Shown: positions 1 through 7,836 of the stretch, one piece after another
Numbering within the stretch: the stretch's first letter is position 1
How the letters are laid out: each line of letters opens with the position of its first letter
From: Georgenia sp.
GTDB lineage: Bacteria > Actinomycetota > Actinomycetes > Actinomycetales > Actinomycetaceae
NCBI GenBank assembly: GCA_027322565.1
Contig: DAHVRG010000144.1
Location: 1 to 8,487 of the forward strand
Length of the DNA: 8,487 nt
Direction of reading: 5' to 3'
Made by a program: the position numbers and the translations under genes
The notes under the pieces: generated by a model
Told to the model about the DNA's origin: nothing
Databases searched by the model: none
What the model saw: only the letters and a program-made list of their open reading frames with translations

Positions 1-3000
1 GAGGCCGGTGCCGGTCCGACGGGGCGGCGGATGCCGAGGGTGTCGGTCCCGTTGCCGTCCCAGTCACCCACGTGCACCTCGTCCCCGGCCCGGCCGAAGG
101 TCACCACGTGGTCCGCCGCCCCACCCCGCAGCGCGTTGGACACGTGGTAGGTCGCCCCCCGACGCACCGCGAACGTGTCACGCCCATCGCCGTCCCAGTC
201 ACCGACCAGCACCTGGTCACCGGCCCGGCCGTAGGTGAACACGGTGTCCGCATCCCCACCACGCAGGGAGTTCTTCACGTGGTAGGACGCCCCCCGACGC
301 ACCGCGAACGTGTCACGCCCATCCCCGTCCCAGTCACCCACCAGGATGACGTCCCCGGGCCGGCCGTAGCGGAACACCACATCGGCATCCCCACCCCGCT
401 GGGCGTTGGTCACGTGGAACTGGTTGCCCCGCCGCACCGCGATGGTGTCGGTGCCGTTGCCGTCCCAGTCCCCGATGAGCACCTCATCGACCCACCGGCC
501 GTACATGAAGTACACATCCGTGCTCCCCCGCCACCCGTTGGACAGGTGGAACTCCGCCGTGCGCCGGTCCGGCTGCGGCAGCTGCCCACCCGCCGTGGAG
601 AAGGTGTGCGACCACTGCGTGGCCGCCCCCTCGGCGATGACGAAGCCCTCCAGCGCCCGCGCCGTCACCGTCACCGTCCCCTCACCCGGGTAGGTCCCGG
701 CCGCCACGACCGCACCGTCGACGACGTACTCCACGCCCTCCACCGAGGGGATCGTGTACGTGTCGTCCTCGGTGCCCGGTTCGTCGGCGAAGGTCACCTC
801 GGCAGGCGTCACCTCCACCGGCTCCGGCTCCTCGTCACCGGCGACCGCGAACTCCAGCTCCTGGGTCTCGCTGGTGTTCCCGGCGGCGTCGGTGGCCCGG
901 AATGCGACGGTGTGCGAGCCGGGCTCGCTCACCTCGACCTCACCCTCGTAGGTCGCCCACTCTCCGCCGTCGAGGGAGTACTCGACGGTGTCGACGCCGC
1001 TGCCCTCCCCGTCGTCGGCCTGGAGCACCAGCGTCGCGGGTGCCTCGTAGGCCGCGAAGTCGGCGCAGCCGATCGGCAGACCGGGCAGCTGGGGCTCGTG
1101 GACGTGGACCGAGAGCGGCTGCTGACGCGCCGTCCAGTCGGCCTCCCCGGCCCCGGTGGCGACACCCTGCTGGTTGGGCACGAGGTTGCCGCGCGGGTCG
1201 CTGGTCGAGGACACCCAGATCTCGTTCGGCGGTGCGGCCGGCCCGTCCGGGTCGTGCATGTAGTGCCCGCCGTGGTCCTGGCAGGAGCCGTCATGCAGGT
1301 GGGCCGGGTACTCGTTGCCGGGCAACAGCCCGGTGACCTGCACCGAGACCCGCGTCCCCGCGGCGGTCTTCACCAGCGTGGCGGTCCCGCCGATCTGCCC
1401 CGGGTCCCGGTCGGTCGGCTCGAAGACCGCCTCCGAGCGTCCGAGCACGTTGCCCGACACCGTGGGCGCCTCCTCGTCGGCCGGGGGCTCGACCTCGTCC
1501 TCGACCACCCGGAAGTAGTCGAAGCTCACGGTCACCGGCTCGGTCTGCTCCGGGCCGATGGCCACGAGGCCGACAGCGTCGAGGTCACCGGCGTGGGTGA
1601 CCGGGGCGCCCAGCGATGTCCAGCTCTCGCCGTCCACGCTGACCCAGCCTTCGAAGGCGTCGCCGGAGCGGCTCAGGCGCAGGTGCCAGTAGCCGTCCTC
1701 CGGCCGGCCGGGGAGGTCCACCGCCCGGTTGCCGCCGGCGCCGAAGGAGCCGTCGACCTCCGCGACGAGCTCGGCACCGAGGGACAGCGGCTGGCCCGGC
1801 TGGTTACGGGCGACGATGTCGAGCTTGACGTACTCGTCGTCGTCGCCGTAGGCCAGCAGGCCGGCGTACTGCCAGCGGTGGACGAGCGGGGCCGCGAACC
1901 GCGTCTCGACGGTCCAGTCCCCCTCGGGCGCGGTCTGCAGGATGAAGTTCTCCGGCGACTCCGGGTTGTCGTTGTTGATGTCGCCGGGCTGGGTGACGAT
2001 GTGCAGCTCGCCGTCGGAGACGCTGACGTTCTCCTCGACGTAGCGCACCGTGCGGTCCCAGCGGCACCCGTCGAGCGCGTCACCGTCGAACTCGTCGTCC
2101 GGCTCCCGCTCGGGGCTGCCCTCGCGGTCCGGGGTGACCCGGAAGTGGTCGACGGCGGCGACGCCGCCCCCGTCCCCGGTGTCGCCGGCCGCCACGAGGC
2201 CGATCGTCGCGCCGGGGACGACGCCGGATGCGCCGTCGAGCTCGGTCCAGTCCGTCCCGTCGAGCGAGTAGGCCGCGCGCAGGTCCTCCCCGGTGCTGGA
2301 GAGCCGCAGGTGCACGGTCGACGGTGCGTCGGCCGGCAGCGTGACGTTCGGCGAGTGGGAGTCGCGCGACCCGTCGGTCTCGGTCCAGAACTCGATGAAC
2401 CGGCTGCCGTCCTGGTGCTGCGTGAACGCCACCTTGGCGTAGTCGTCGTCGGTGGCGTGCATCATCAGGCCGGCGAACTGCCAGTGCCGCTCGTGCTCGA
2501 GCGTCACCGCTGCCTCGGCCTCCCATGCACCCTCCGGCATCGGCTGCCCGACGTAGCTGATCGGGCCGGTGTTGGCACCGTCGACGTCGGCGGCGGTCAC
2601 CGGCAGGTGCAGTGCGCCGTCGGCGACCGTCACCGGCTCCCCGTCGGCGGCCCGGACGGTCGACCAGCGGTGCGGGTCGAGGGCGTCGCCGTCGAACTCG
2701 TCGCTCATCGGCACCTCGCACCGCGGCCCGGGGCCGGGCTCGGGCTCCGGCTCGGGGACGGCCGGGTCGTCGTCGAAGACGAAGTCGGTGAACTCGACCT
2801 CGCTGCGCGCCGTGTCGTGGTGTGCGGTGACGAACAGGCCGAGGTCCTGGACCGCGGCCGCGCCCGGCAGGGTGACCGGGGCACCGATCTGGTGGAAGGT
2901 CTCCCCGTCCCGGCTCCAGAAGGCGGTGTACTCGTCACCGTTACGCACCAGCCGCACCCACGCCGGGTAGCCCGTGGAACCGGCGCTGGTGGACGCGTTG

Positions 3001-6000
3001 AGCTGCCCGTTGCCGTTGGCCGAACGCAGCCACTCGAAGCCGCCGTCGGGGCGGATGCCGAGTGCGGCGTAGCCCGCGGACTGGCCCGGCGCCGTCATGT
3101 CGTTACGGACGATCAGGCCGGCCTTGGCGCTGTTGTGCGAGTTGCCCTGGCGGGTGATCTTCACCGTGGCGGACCAGCTCTCGTCGGCTCCGGCGGGCAG
3201 GTACAGCGAGCTGTACTCGTCGACGGCGTTCCACATGTTGCCCCCGCCGGAGTCGATGACGAAGGAGCCGTCCTCGCCGCGCTCGAACTCGCCGTTCGCG
3301 TTGGTGAACCGGTCGAATGCGCCGAAGGGCTCACCGATCGTCACCGGCACGATCCGCGAGGTGGTGGACACCCCCTCGTCGTTGGTGGCGACGGCGGTGA
3401 GCTGGTAGACCGACTCCTCGGCCGGCTCCCACGTCACGCTGTACGGGGCCTCCTCGTCGGCGCCGATGGACTCGCCGTCGACGAAGAACTCCACCCGGGT
3501 GATCTCGTGCTGGGCGTCGTCGGCCTCTGCCGTCACCGTGACCTCGCCCGGCTCGAGCGCCTCTCGCGGCGCCGGCGCCGTGATGGCGACCCGCGGCTTG
3601 GTGGTCGGGGACACGCCCTGGCCGTCGGCCTCGACGAAGTTGAGGCGGCGCTCGCCCGCACCGGGGAACACGAGGTACAGGGTGAAGGACTCACCCGGGT
3701 CCTCGACCTCGACGGGGACGTCGACGTAGCGGGACAGGCCTCCGGTCGAGGGGACCTCGGCCGTGGCGAGCAGCTCGCCGTCGGGGGCGTCACGCCGCAG
3801 CTCGATGTCGCCGCCGGTGGCCGAGGCGACCCGCAGGAGCAGCCGGTCGACGTTGACGAGGTTGACCGGTTCGTAGGACGCCCAGGCCCCGTCCTGGCCG
3901 CTGATCGCGGCGCCGTGGCCCTCGACGTCGCGCGACGGGCTCGTCGTGATGCCCTCGGAGTCCGCGTAGAACTCCGCCTGCCGGATCTTGGCGAAGAGCA
4001 GCGAGGTGTCCTCCCCGACGAGGCTGGGGACACCGCCCTCTCCACCGGAGTCCCGGTAGCGGGCGTCGAGGACGTAGAACACGTTCATGTCCGCGCTGTG
4101 CCCACCACCGAGGCTCGTCGTGACGCTCCCGGTCCTGCCGCTGAGCGGCTCGGCCGGGTGGGCGTGCTCGTCGTGGCCCAGCGCGGGCTGGACGACGATG
4201 TCCTCGTCGGCGATCTCCTCCTCGGCGTCGAACGCCTCGATGTCCCAGGTGATCTCGTCCCCGAAGTCGAAGAACGCGCCCGTCGGCGGGAGGTTGAAGC
4301 TGATCTCCGGGCGGGTGTTGCCCACCGTGACCGGGACGACGGTCGTCCCCGTCTTCCCGTGCGGGTCGGTCACCGTGAGCCGGGCGTTGTACACGCCGTC
4401 CTCGGTGTACGTCGTCGTCGCGACCGGCTCGGTGGAGTCGACCTCGCCGTCCCCGTCGAAGTCCCAGGCGTAGCCGAGCGCCTCCCCCTCGGGGTCCCGG
4501 CTGGCCGAGGCGTCGAAGGTCACCTCGAGCGGCGCCTGGCCGCTGTCCGGGGTGGCCGTGCCGATGGCCACCGGTGACCGGGAGCCGGAGACGTAGTCGA
4601 TGCGGTAGAGGCCGGAGTCGGGGTTGTGCCGGCCGAAGCCGCCGCCCCAGTCGAGCACGTACATCGACCCGTCGGGCCCGAACTTCGCCTCGATCGGCGC
4701 GAGGAACGGCTCCGACGGGAGGAAGGGGTTGACCTTCTCCAGACCGTCGCCGTCCTCGGCGAGGATGAGGGAGTACATCTTGTTCCGGGCCCACTCGAAG
4801 AAGAAGGGCTGCCCGTCGAAGGCGGGCGGGAACTTGGTGTCGGAGTCGAGGTCCTCGTCGTAGTGGTAGAACGGGCCGCCCATCGGGGCGAGGCCGCCAC
4901 CGGCCGGGATGACCTCGGGGTGGGAGCTGCGCTGGTAGCCGTACCACATGTCGGCGGGCACGGCGGGCGGCAGCTCGGTCAGACCGGTGTTGCGCACCGA
5001 GTCGTTGACCGGGTTGTCGCAGTCGAAGAAGTCACCGACGGTGGGCGGGCTCGTCGTGTAGTCGACGTCGCGGAAGGGCTCGTTGTCGCCCATGCACAGC
5101 GGCCAGCCGTAGAAGCCGGGCTCCTTGATGAGCATCCACTCGGCGATGCCCGCCGGGCCGCGGCTGTTCGGGTTGTCGTTGCTGTTGTCCGGGGAGTAGT
5201 CGGCCATGCCGATGTGGCCGGTCTCCTCGTCGATCGCGAACTGGAAGGGGTTGCGGAAGCCCATCGCGTAGATCTCGGGACGGGTCTTATCCGTCCCGAC
5301 CGGGAAGAGGTTGCCCTCCGGGATCTCGTAGGTGCTGCCGATGCCGGGCTCGGCGTCCGCCGGGATGTCCTCGAGCGGGACGATCCGCAGGAGCTTGCCG
5401 CGCAGGTCGTTGGTGTTCGCCGAGGTCTCGCGGGCGTCGTGGAACGTGCCCTCGCGCTCGGAGAGCGGGGCGTAGCCGCCGGAGGGCTCGGAGTGCGGGT
5501 TCACGTCGTCCCCGACACCGAGGTAGAGCACGCCCTCGGAGTCGACCTCGACGACGCCGCCCGTGTGGCCGGGCTCGTCGGGGAGCCGGCGGGCGGGCAC
5601 CTCGAGGATGACGCGCTCGCTGTCCGGGTCGATCAGCCCGGTCTCGTGGTCCATGGTGAACCGGGAGAGTCGGTTGAAGAAGCTCGCCGGGTCGGTGTCG
5701 TCCTCGCTCGCGGGCGAGTAGTACTGGTAGAGGTGCCCGTTCTCGAGGAAATCGGGGTGCAGGGCGATGCCGAGCATCCCGTCCTCACCGCCGGAGTAGA
5801 CGTCGAGCTCGAGCGCCGTCGTCGTGTTCTGGGTGACCGGGTCGTAGACGCGGATCTGGCCGCGGACGAGCTCGGTGAAGAAGACGCGGCCGTCGTCGGC
5901 GACGTCCATGCCGAACGGGGCGGAGGTGTTCTGGTCCAGCGCGACCCGCTCGTACATCCCCCAGTCGGTGCCGCCGCAGTCGCCCTCGGCGAGACCGGCC

Positions 6001-6806
6001 GCCCACTCGACGCCCCCGATGATGTGCTGGAGCAGCTCGGGCTCCTCGAAGTGCGAGGGGAAGTGGCCCATGCCGGTGGCCCAGGCGCGGCCGCCGTCGT
6101 AGAGCTTGCACCAGGAGATGGGGTGGTCGTACCCCATCGCGTTGCCACCCGGGTTGTAGGTGGTCTCGTCCATGGTGGCGAGCACGTGCGCCTCGCCGCG
6201 CACGTTGTTGGAGAAGTTGTACCACTCGTCCGCGCGTGCCCAGCGCTGCGGCAGATGCGCCGTCGACGGGTGGGAGCGGTCCTCCACCCGGACGACGCCG
6301 TCGAGCCCCGGGTCGGTGCCGGTCGCGGCGTGCCCGGGCATGAGGGAGCCGACGAGCCCGTCCCACCACTCGTAGTCGCCGCGCATGTCCGTCGCGTTGT
6401 GGATGGCGACGATGCCGTTGCCGGCCTGCTGGTAGGACTCCAGCGCCTCCTTCTGCTCCGCGGTCCACGGGTCGCCGGAGGTCTGGAACATCCCCCGCGC
6501 GTCGAACTCGGCGAGGTCCTCATCGGTGAAGATGCGCGGGTCCTCGGTCCACACCGAGCCGATGCCCGCTTCGGCGAAGGCGTCCAGGAGCAGCGGGGTG
6601 CCGTGCTCGATCGTGTCGCCGTGGCGCCACGCGGCGGTCGCGGTGAAGACGAGGACGTCGGCCCGGTCCCCCTCCCGCGTGTCGATGATGTCGAGTGGCG
6701 GATCGGTCACGGCGGCGGCCGGCATCGCGGTGAGCAGGGACAGCCCCAGTGCTCCTGCTGCCAGCGACGCCACCGTCCGTCCCCATCCGGGACGTGAGGT
6801 GCTCAT
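1..6806 (-). CDS. Giant secreted ThuA / PQQ-type sugar dehydrogenase-like multidomain protein (3' end cut by window)
   Basis: One uninterrupted frame of 2268 complete codons that leaves the window without a stop. The ATG at 6806 is chosen because GGAGGG lies 8 nt upstream and a signal peptide follows (residues 1-32, AxA-type cleavage after A32). Domains by approximate residue: ThuA-like, class I amidotransferase fold (48-270; AIHNATD around H136, GMGHFP around H248); glucose/sorbosone dehydrogenase-like beta-propeller (285-737), with GEDGMLGIALHPDF, GHTGG (H414) and GFRNP (R518) at the positions of the family's catalytic His and Arg; PKD (743-829, WDFDGDG); a conserved stretch with GHDEHAHP (830-945) running into a CBM6-like module (945-1065); Ig-like (1070-1157); concanavalin-like module (1158-1346); Pro/Glu linker (1349-1361); two tandem lectin-like modules (1363-1557, 1569-1768); SOD-like (1780-1915); Ig/OmpL47-like (1918-1988); VTPAEVTF module (1998-2071); 45-residue repeats (from 2086). 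Probably an exported carbohydrate-binding oxidoreductase. PQQ use and substrate are inferred. The last repeat breaks off at GIRRPVGPAPA, so the C-terminus is probably near. Confidence 0.93.
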   Translation of the reverse strand, partial: MSTSRPGWGRTVASLAAGALGLSLLTAMPAAAVTDPPLDIIDTREGDRADVLVFTATAAWRHGDTIEHGTPLLLDAFAEAGIGSVWTEDPRIFTDEDLAEFDARGMFQTSGDPWTAEQKEALESYQQAGNGIVAIHNATDMRGDYEWWDGLVGSLMPGHAATGTDPGLDGVVRVEDRSHPSTAHLPQRWARADEWYNFSNNVRGEAHVLATMDETTYNPGGNAMGYDHPISWCKLYDGGRAWATGMGHFPSHFEEPELLQHIIGGVEWAAGLAEGDCGGTDWGMYERVALDQNTSAPFGMDVADDGRVFFTELVRGQIRVYDPVTQNTTTALELDVYSGGEDGMLGIALHPDFLENGHLYQYYSPASEDDTDPASFFNRLSRFTMDHETGLIDPDSERVILEVPARRLPDEPGHTGGVVEVDSEGVLYLGVGDDVNPHSEPSGGYAPLSEREGTFHDARETSANTNDLRGKLLRIVPLEDIPADAEPGIGSTYEIPEGNLFPVGTDKTRPEIYAMGFRNPFQFAIDEETGHIGMADYSPDNSNDNPNSRGPAGIAEWMLIKEPGFYGWPLCMGDNEPFRDVDYTTSPPTVGDFFDCDNPVNDSVRNTGLTELPPAVPADMWYGYQRSSHPEVIPAGGGLAPMGGPFYHYDEDLDSDTKFPPAFDGQPFFFEWARNKMYSLILAEDGDGLEKVNPFLPSEPFLAPIEAKFGPDGSMYVLDWGGGFGRHNPDSGLYRIDYVSGSRSPVAIGTATPDSGQAPLEVTFDASASRDPEGEALGYAWDFDGDGEVDSTEPVATTTYTEDGVYNARLTVTDPHGKTGTTVVPVTVGNTRPEISFNLPPTGAFFDFGDEITWDIEAFDAEEEIADEDIVVQPALGHDEHAHPAEPLSGRTGSVTTSLGGGHSADMNVFYVLDARYRDSGGEGGVPSLVGEDTSLLFAKIRQAEFYADSEGITTSPSRDVEGHGAAISGQDGAWASYEPVNLVNVDRLLLRVASATGGDIELRRDAPDGELLATAEVPSTGGLSRYVDVPVEVEDPGESFTLYLVFPGAGERRLNFVEADGQGVSPTTKPRVAITAPAPREALEPGEVTVTAEADDAQHEITRVEFFVDGESIGADEEAPYSVTWEPAEESVYQLTAVATNDEGVSTTSRIVPVTIGEPFGAFDRFTNANGEFERGEDGSFVIDSGGGNMWNAVDEYSSLYLPAGADESWSATVKITRQGNSHNSAKAGLIVRNDMTAPGQSAGYAALGIRPDGGFEWLRSANGNGQLNASTSAGSTGYPAWVRLVRNGDEYTAFWSRDGETFHQIGAPVTLPGAAAVQDLGLFVTAHHDTARSEVEFTDFVFDDDPAVPEPEPEPGPGPRCEVPMSDEFDGDALDPHRWSTVRAADGEPVTVADGALHLPVTAADVDGANTGPISYVGQPMPEGAWEAEAAVTLEHERHWQFAGLMMHATDDDYAKVAFTQHQDGSRFIEFWTETDGSRDSHSPNVTLPADAPSTVHLRLSSTGEDLRAAYSLDGTDWTELDGASGVVPGATIGLVAAGDTGDGGGVAAVDHFRVTPDREGSPEREPDDEFDGDALDGCRWDRTVRYVEENVSVSDGELHIVTQPGDINNDNPESPENFILQTAPEGDWTVETRFAAPLVHRWQYAGLLAYGDDDEYVKLDIVARNQPGQPLSLGAELVAEVDGSFGAGGNRAVDLPGRPEDGYWHLRLSRSGDAFEGWVSVDGESWTSLGAPVTHAGDLDAVGLVAIGPEQTEPVTVSFDYFRVVEDEVEPPADEEAPTVSGNVLGRSEAVFEPTDRDPGQIGGTATLVKTAAGTRVSVQVTGLLPGNEYPAHLHDGSCQDHGGHYMHDPDGPAAPPNEIWVSSTSDPRGNLVPNQQGVATGAGEADWTARQQPLSVHVHEPQLPGLPIGCADFAAYEAPATLVLQADDGEGSGVDTVEYSLDGGEWATYEGEVEVSEPGSHTVAFRATDAAGNTSETQELEFAVAGDEEPEPVEVTPAEVTFADEPGTEDDTYTIPSVEGVEYVVDGAVVAAGTYPGEGTVTVTARALEGFVIAEGAATQWSHTFSTAGGQLPQPDRRTAEFHLSNGWRGSTDVYFMYGRWVDEVLIGDWDGNGTDTIAVRRGNQFHVTNAQRGGDADVVFRYGRPGDVILVGDWDGDGRDTFAVRRGASYHVKNSLRGGDADTVFTYGRAGDQVLVGDWDGDGRDTFAVRRGATYHVSNALRGGAADHVVTFGRAGDEVHVGDWDGNGTDTLGIRRPVGPAPA
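3..551 (-). repeat. In-frame 135-bp tandem repeats encoding VCBS/FG-GAP-like units
   Basis: Four GDWDG cores begin at residues 2112, 2157, 2202 and 2247 of the giant protein, at a spacing of exactly 135 bp (45 aa). Each full unit reads roughly GDWDGxGxDTxAVRRG, then a YHVxNxxRGG segment, then a YGRxGDxVLV segment. The D-x-D-G-x-G-x-D pattern resembles calcium-binding loops of FG-GAP/VCBS beta-propeller repeats. The units starting at 338 and 203 are nearly identical at DNA level over their first third: one silent G/C difference, then 36 identical bases. The unit starting at 68 departs from the pattern after GIRR, which suggests the end of the array. The likely role is a C-terminal surface or binding module; that role is inferred from similar modules in actinobacterial exoproteins. 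Confidence 0.85.
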
Positions 6807-6814
6807 CGAAACTT

Positions 6815-6820
6815 CCCTCC
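6815..6820 (-). promoter_or_regulatory. Strong Shine-Dalgarno site of the giant ThuA/dehydrogenase-like gene
   Basis: On the minus strand GGAGGG lies 8 nt before the ATG at 6806. This is near-ideal spacing and it fixes the start. The 78-nt gap upstream shows no convincing -35/-10 pair, so the gene is probably cotranscribed with the epimerase gene. Confidence 0.8.
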
Positions 6821-6853
6821 ATCGGGTCGAACACAAGCTGCTTCGTCACTCCT

Positions 6854-6877
6854 ACGCCGCACGGAGCCCGGCGGCGT
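6854..6877 (-). other. Possible weak intercistronic hairpin
   Basis: Seven-base complementary arms (6854-6860 and 6871-6877, ACGCCGC/GCGGCGT) flank a 10-nt loop, starting 7 nt after the epimerase stop codon. No U-run follows, so it is not a standard intrinsic terminator. In DNA this GC-rich a 7-bp stem can arise by chance. Confidence 0.3.
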
Positions 6878-6884
6878 TCCCCCG

Positions 6885-7748
6885 TCAGTCCTGCCGCATC
6901 AGCTCCCTCAGGTGGGCGAGCCCGTCGACGGCGATGGCGTCCTGCGTGACCGCCAGCGGGCGCCAGATGGACGCCGCCGTCGCGATGGTGGCGTTCTCCG
7001 CGGTGAAGGACTCGATGCACAGCGGGCCGTCGTAGCCGGCGTCGTCGAGCGCGGCGAGGATCTGTGACCAGGGCAGGTGGTCGGCGCCGGGGGCGCCGCG
7101 GTCGTTGGCGCAGACCTGCACGTGCGCGATGCGGCTGCCGGCCCGCCGGACGGCGGCGGGCACGTCGGTCTCCTCGATGTTCATGTGGTAGACGTCGAGC
7201 AGGATCCCGGCGTCCGGCAGCGGCGCGAGCGCCTCCAGCGCCTGGTCCACCGTGTTGATGAGGGAGGTCTCGTAGCGGTTGAGCGGCTCGACGGCGAGCC
7301 GCACCCCGGCGCCGCGGCCGTGCGTGACGACCGGCTCGAGGTTCTCCGCGAGCTCCGCGTAGCAGGCGCGCCGCTCGTCCGGGCTCATCCGCCAGGTGCG
7401 GCCGACGGAGGCGTAGGCGGGCCCGGCGATGACCGGGGAGCCGACCGTGTGGGCGGCGTCGACGACGCCGCGCAGGTAGTCCTGCGTCGCCCGGACCGTC
7501 GCGGCGTCGGCCGCGACGAGCTCGCGCCCCTCCCCCATGACGAGGGTGACGGTGGCGTCAAGGCCGACGTCGGCGAGGAGCGCGGCCGCCGCCTGGGGGT
7601 CCCAGTCGCCGAGGTTCTCGACCGGGAGCTCGATGATGTCGAAACCCCAGTCCTTGATCGTCGGGGCGAGGGTGCGCAGCGCAGCGTCGGTGAGCGGTGA
7701 GGTCCAGACCCAGGTGTTGACGCCGATGCGGCGTCGCAGGGACGTCAT
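6885..7748 (-). CDS. Sugar epimerase/isomerase, D-tagatose/D-psicose 3-epimerase type (AP endonuclease 2 TIM barrel)
   Basis: Complete 287-aa cytoplasmic protein with no signal peptide, of the usual length for ketose 3-epimerases (about 280-300 aa). The start at MTSLRRRIGVNTWVWTSPLTD fits the family's N-terminal strand. An in-frame ATG further upstream (7883) would overlap the preceding gene and the hairpin. The family's metal and catalytic positions appear intact: E154 (AVEPLNRYET), D185 and H188 (LLDVYHMN), H209 (AHVQVCANDRG, with R217) and E246 (CIESFT). Members bind a divalent metal, often Mn, and move a proton at C3 (or interconvert aldose and ketose) through an enediolate. The broader COG1082 group also includes hydroxypyruvate isomerases, inositol-pathway enzymes and enzymes acting on 3-keto sugars, so the exact substrate is open. 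It sits between a sugar-binding protein gene (88 nt) and the giant secreted protein gene (78 nt), which suggests it processes the imported sugar. Confidence 0.9.
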   Translation of the reverse strand: MTSLRRRIGVNTWVWTSPLTDAALRTLAPTIKDWGFDIIELPVENLGDWDPQAAAALLADVGLDATVTLVMGEGRELVAADAATVRATQDYLRGVVDAAHTVGSPVIAGPAYASVGRTWRMSPDERRACYAELAENLEPVVTHGRGAGVRLAVEPLNRYETSLINTVDQALEALAPLPDAGILLDVYHMNIEETDVPAAVRRAGSRIAHVQVCANDRGAPGADHLPWSQILAALDDAGYDGPLCIESFTAENATIATAASIWRPLAVTQDAIAVDGLAHLRELMRQD

Positions 7749-7760
7749 CGTCTGTTCGTC

Positions 7761-7766
7761 TCTCCC
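7761..7766 (-). promoter_or_regulatory. Probable Shine-Dalgarno site of the epimerase gene
   Basis: GGGAGA on the minus strand lies 12 nt before the ATG at 7748. The spacing is longer than ideal, so initiation may be weaker than at the next gene. It still supports this ATG over the upstream in-frame ATG. Confidence 0.55.
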
Positions 7767-7795
7767 AGTGTGCGGTCGGATGGCACAGCGGTGTG

Positions 7796-7825
7796 CTGCG
7801 GGGCGCGGTGGCCCGCGCCCCGCAG
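7796..7825 (-). terminator. Strong GC hairpin after the substrate-binding protein gene (partial terminator or mRNA-stabilising stem)
   Basis: A perfect 13-bp inverted repeat (arms 7796-7808 and 7813-7825, CTGCGGGGCGCGG and its complement) has a 4-nt loop and begins 11 nt after the stop codon at 7837. No U-tract follows on the minus strand (next bases CACACCGCTGTG), so it is not a classical intrinsic terminator. Hairpins after solute-binding-protein genes in sugar ABC operons commonly protect the upstream mRNA and lower expression of what follows; that role is inferred here. A smaller 5-bp stem (7783-7787 with 7792-7796) abuts it and shares base 7796. Confidence 0.65.
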
Positions 7826-7836
7826 TCAGCGGCCGG

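Noticed and set aside
3..551. CRISPR-like or noncoding tandem repeat array
   Set aside because: The period is exactly 135 bp, in phase with the reading frame, and the units encode a recognisable protein repeat with no spacers.
72..4577. 1501-codon open frame on the plus strand
   Set aside because: It is in exact antisense register to the giant gene, has no recognisable domain, a biased Val/Arg/Gly/Asp/Leu content and no ribosome binding site. Its openness follows from absent TTA/CTA/TCA codons in the sense gene.
3790..4947. 385-codon minus-strand frame overlapping the giant gene
   Set aside because: It is an offset frame inside a gene with convincing domains; its translation is Arg/Gly/Pro-rich and resembles no protein.
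4626..6797. 723-codon open frame on the plus strand
   Set aside because: Same antisense-register artefact. The sense frame encodes clear ThuA and dehydrogenase-like domains over the same bases.
6807..6884. Separate promoter for the giant gene
   Set aside because: No convincing -35/-10 pair is visible in the 78-nt gap; only a ribosome binding site and a weak hairpin can be supported.
7077..7700. 207-codon plus-strand frame
   Set aside because: It lies in codon-register antisense to the epimerase, whose family motifs are all present on the minus strand.
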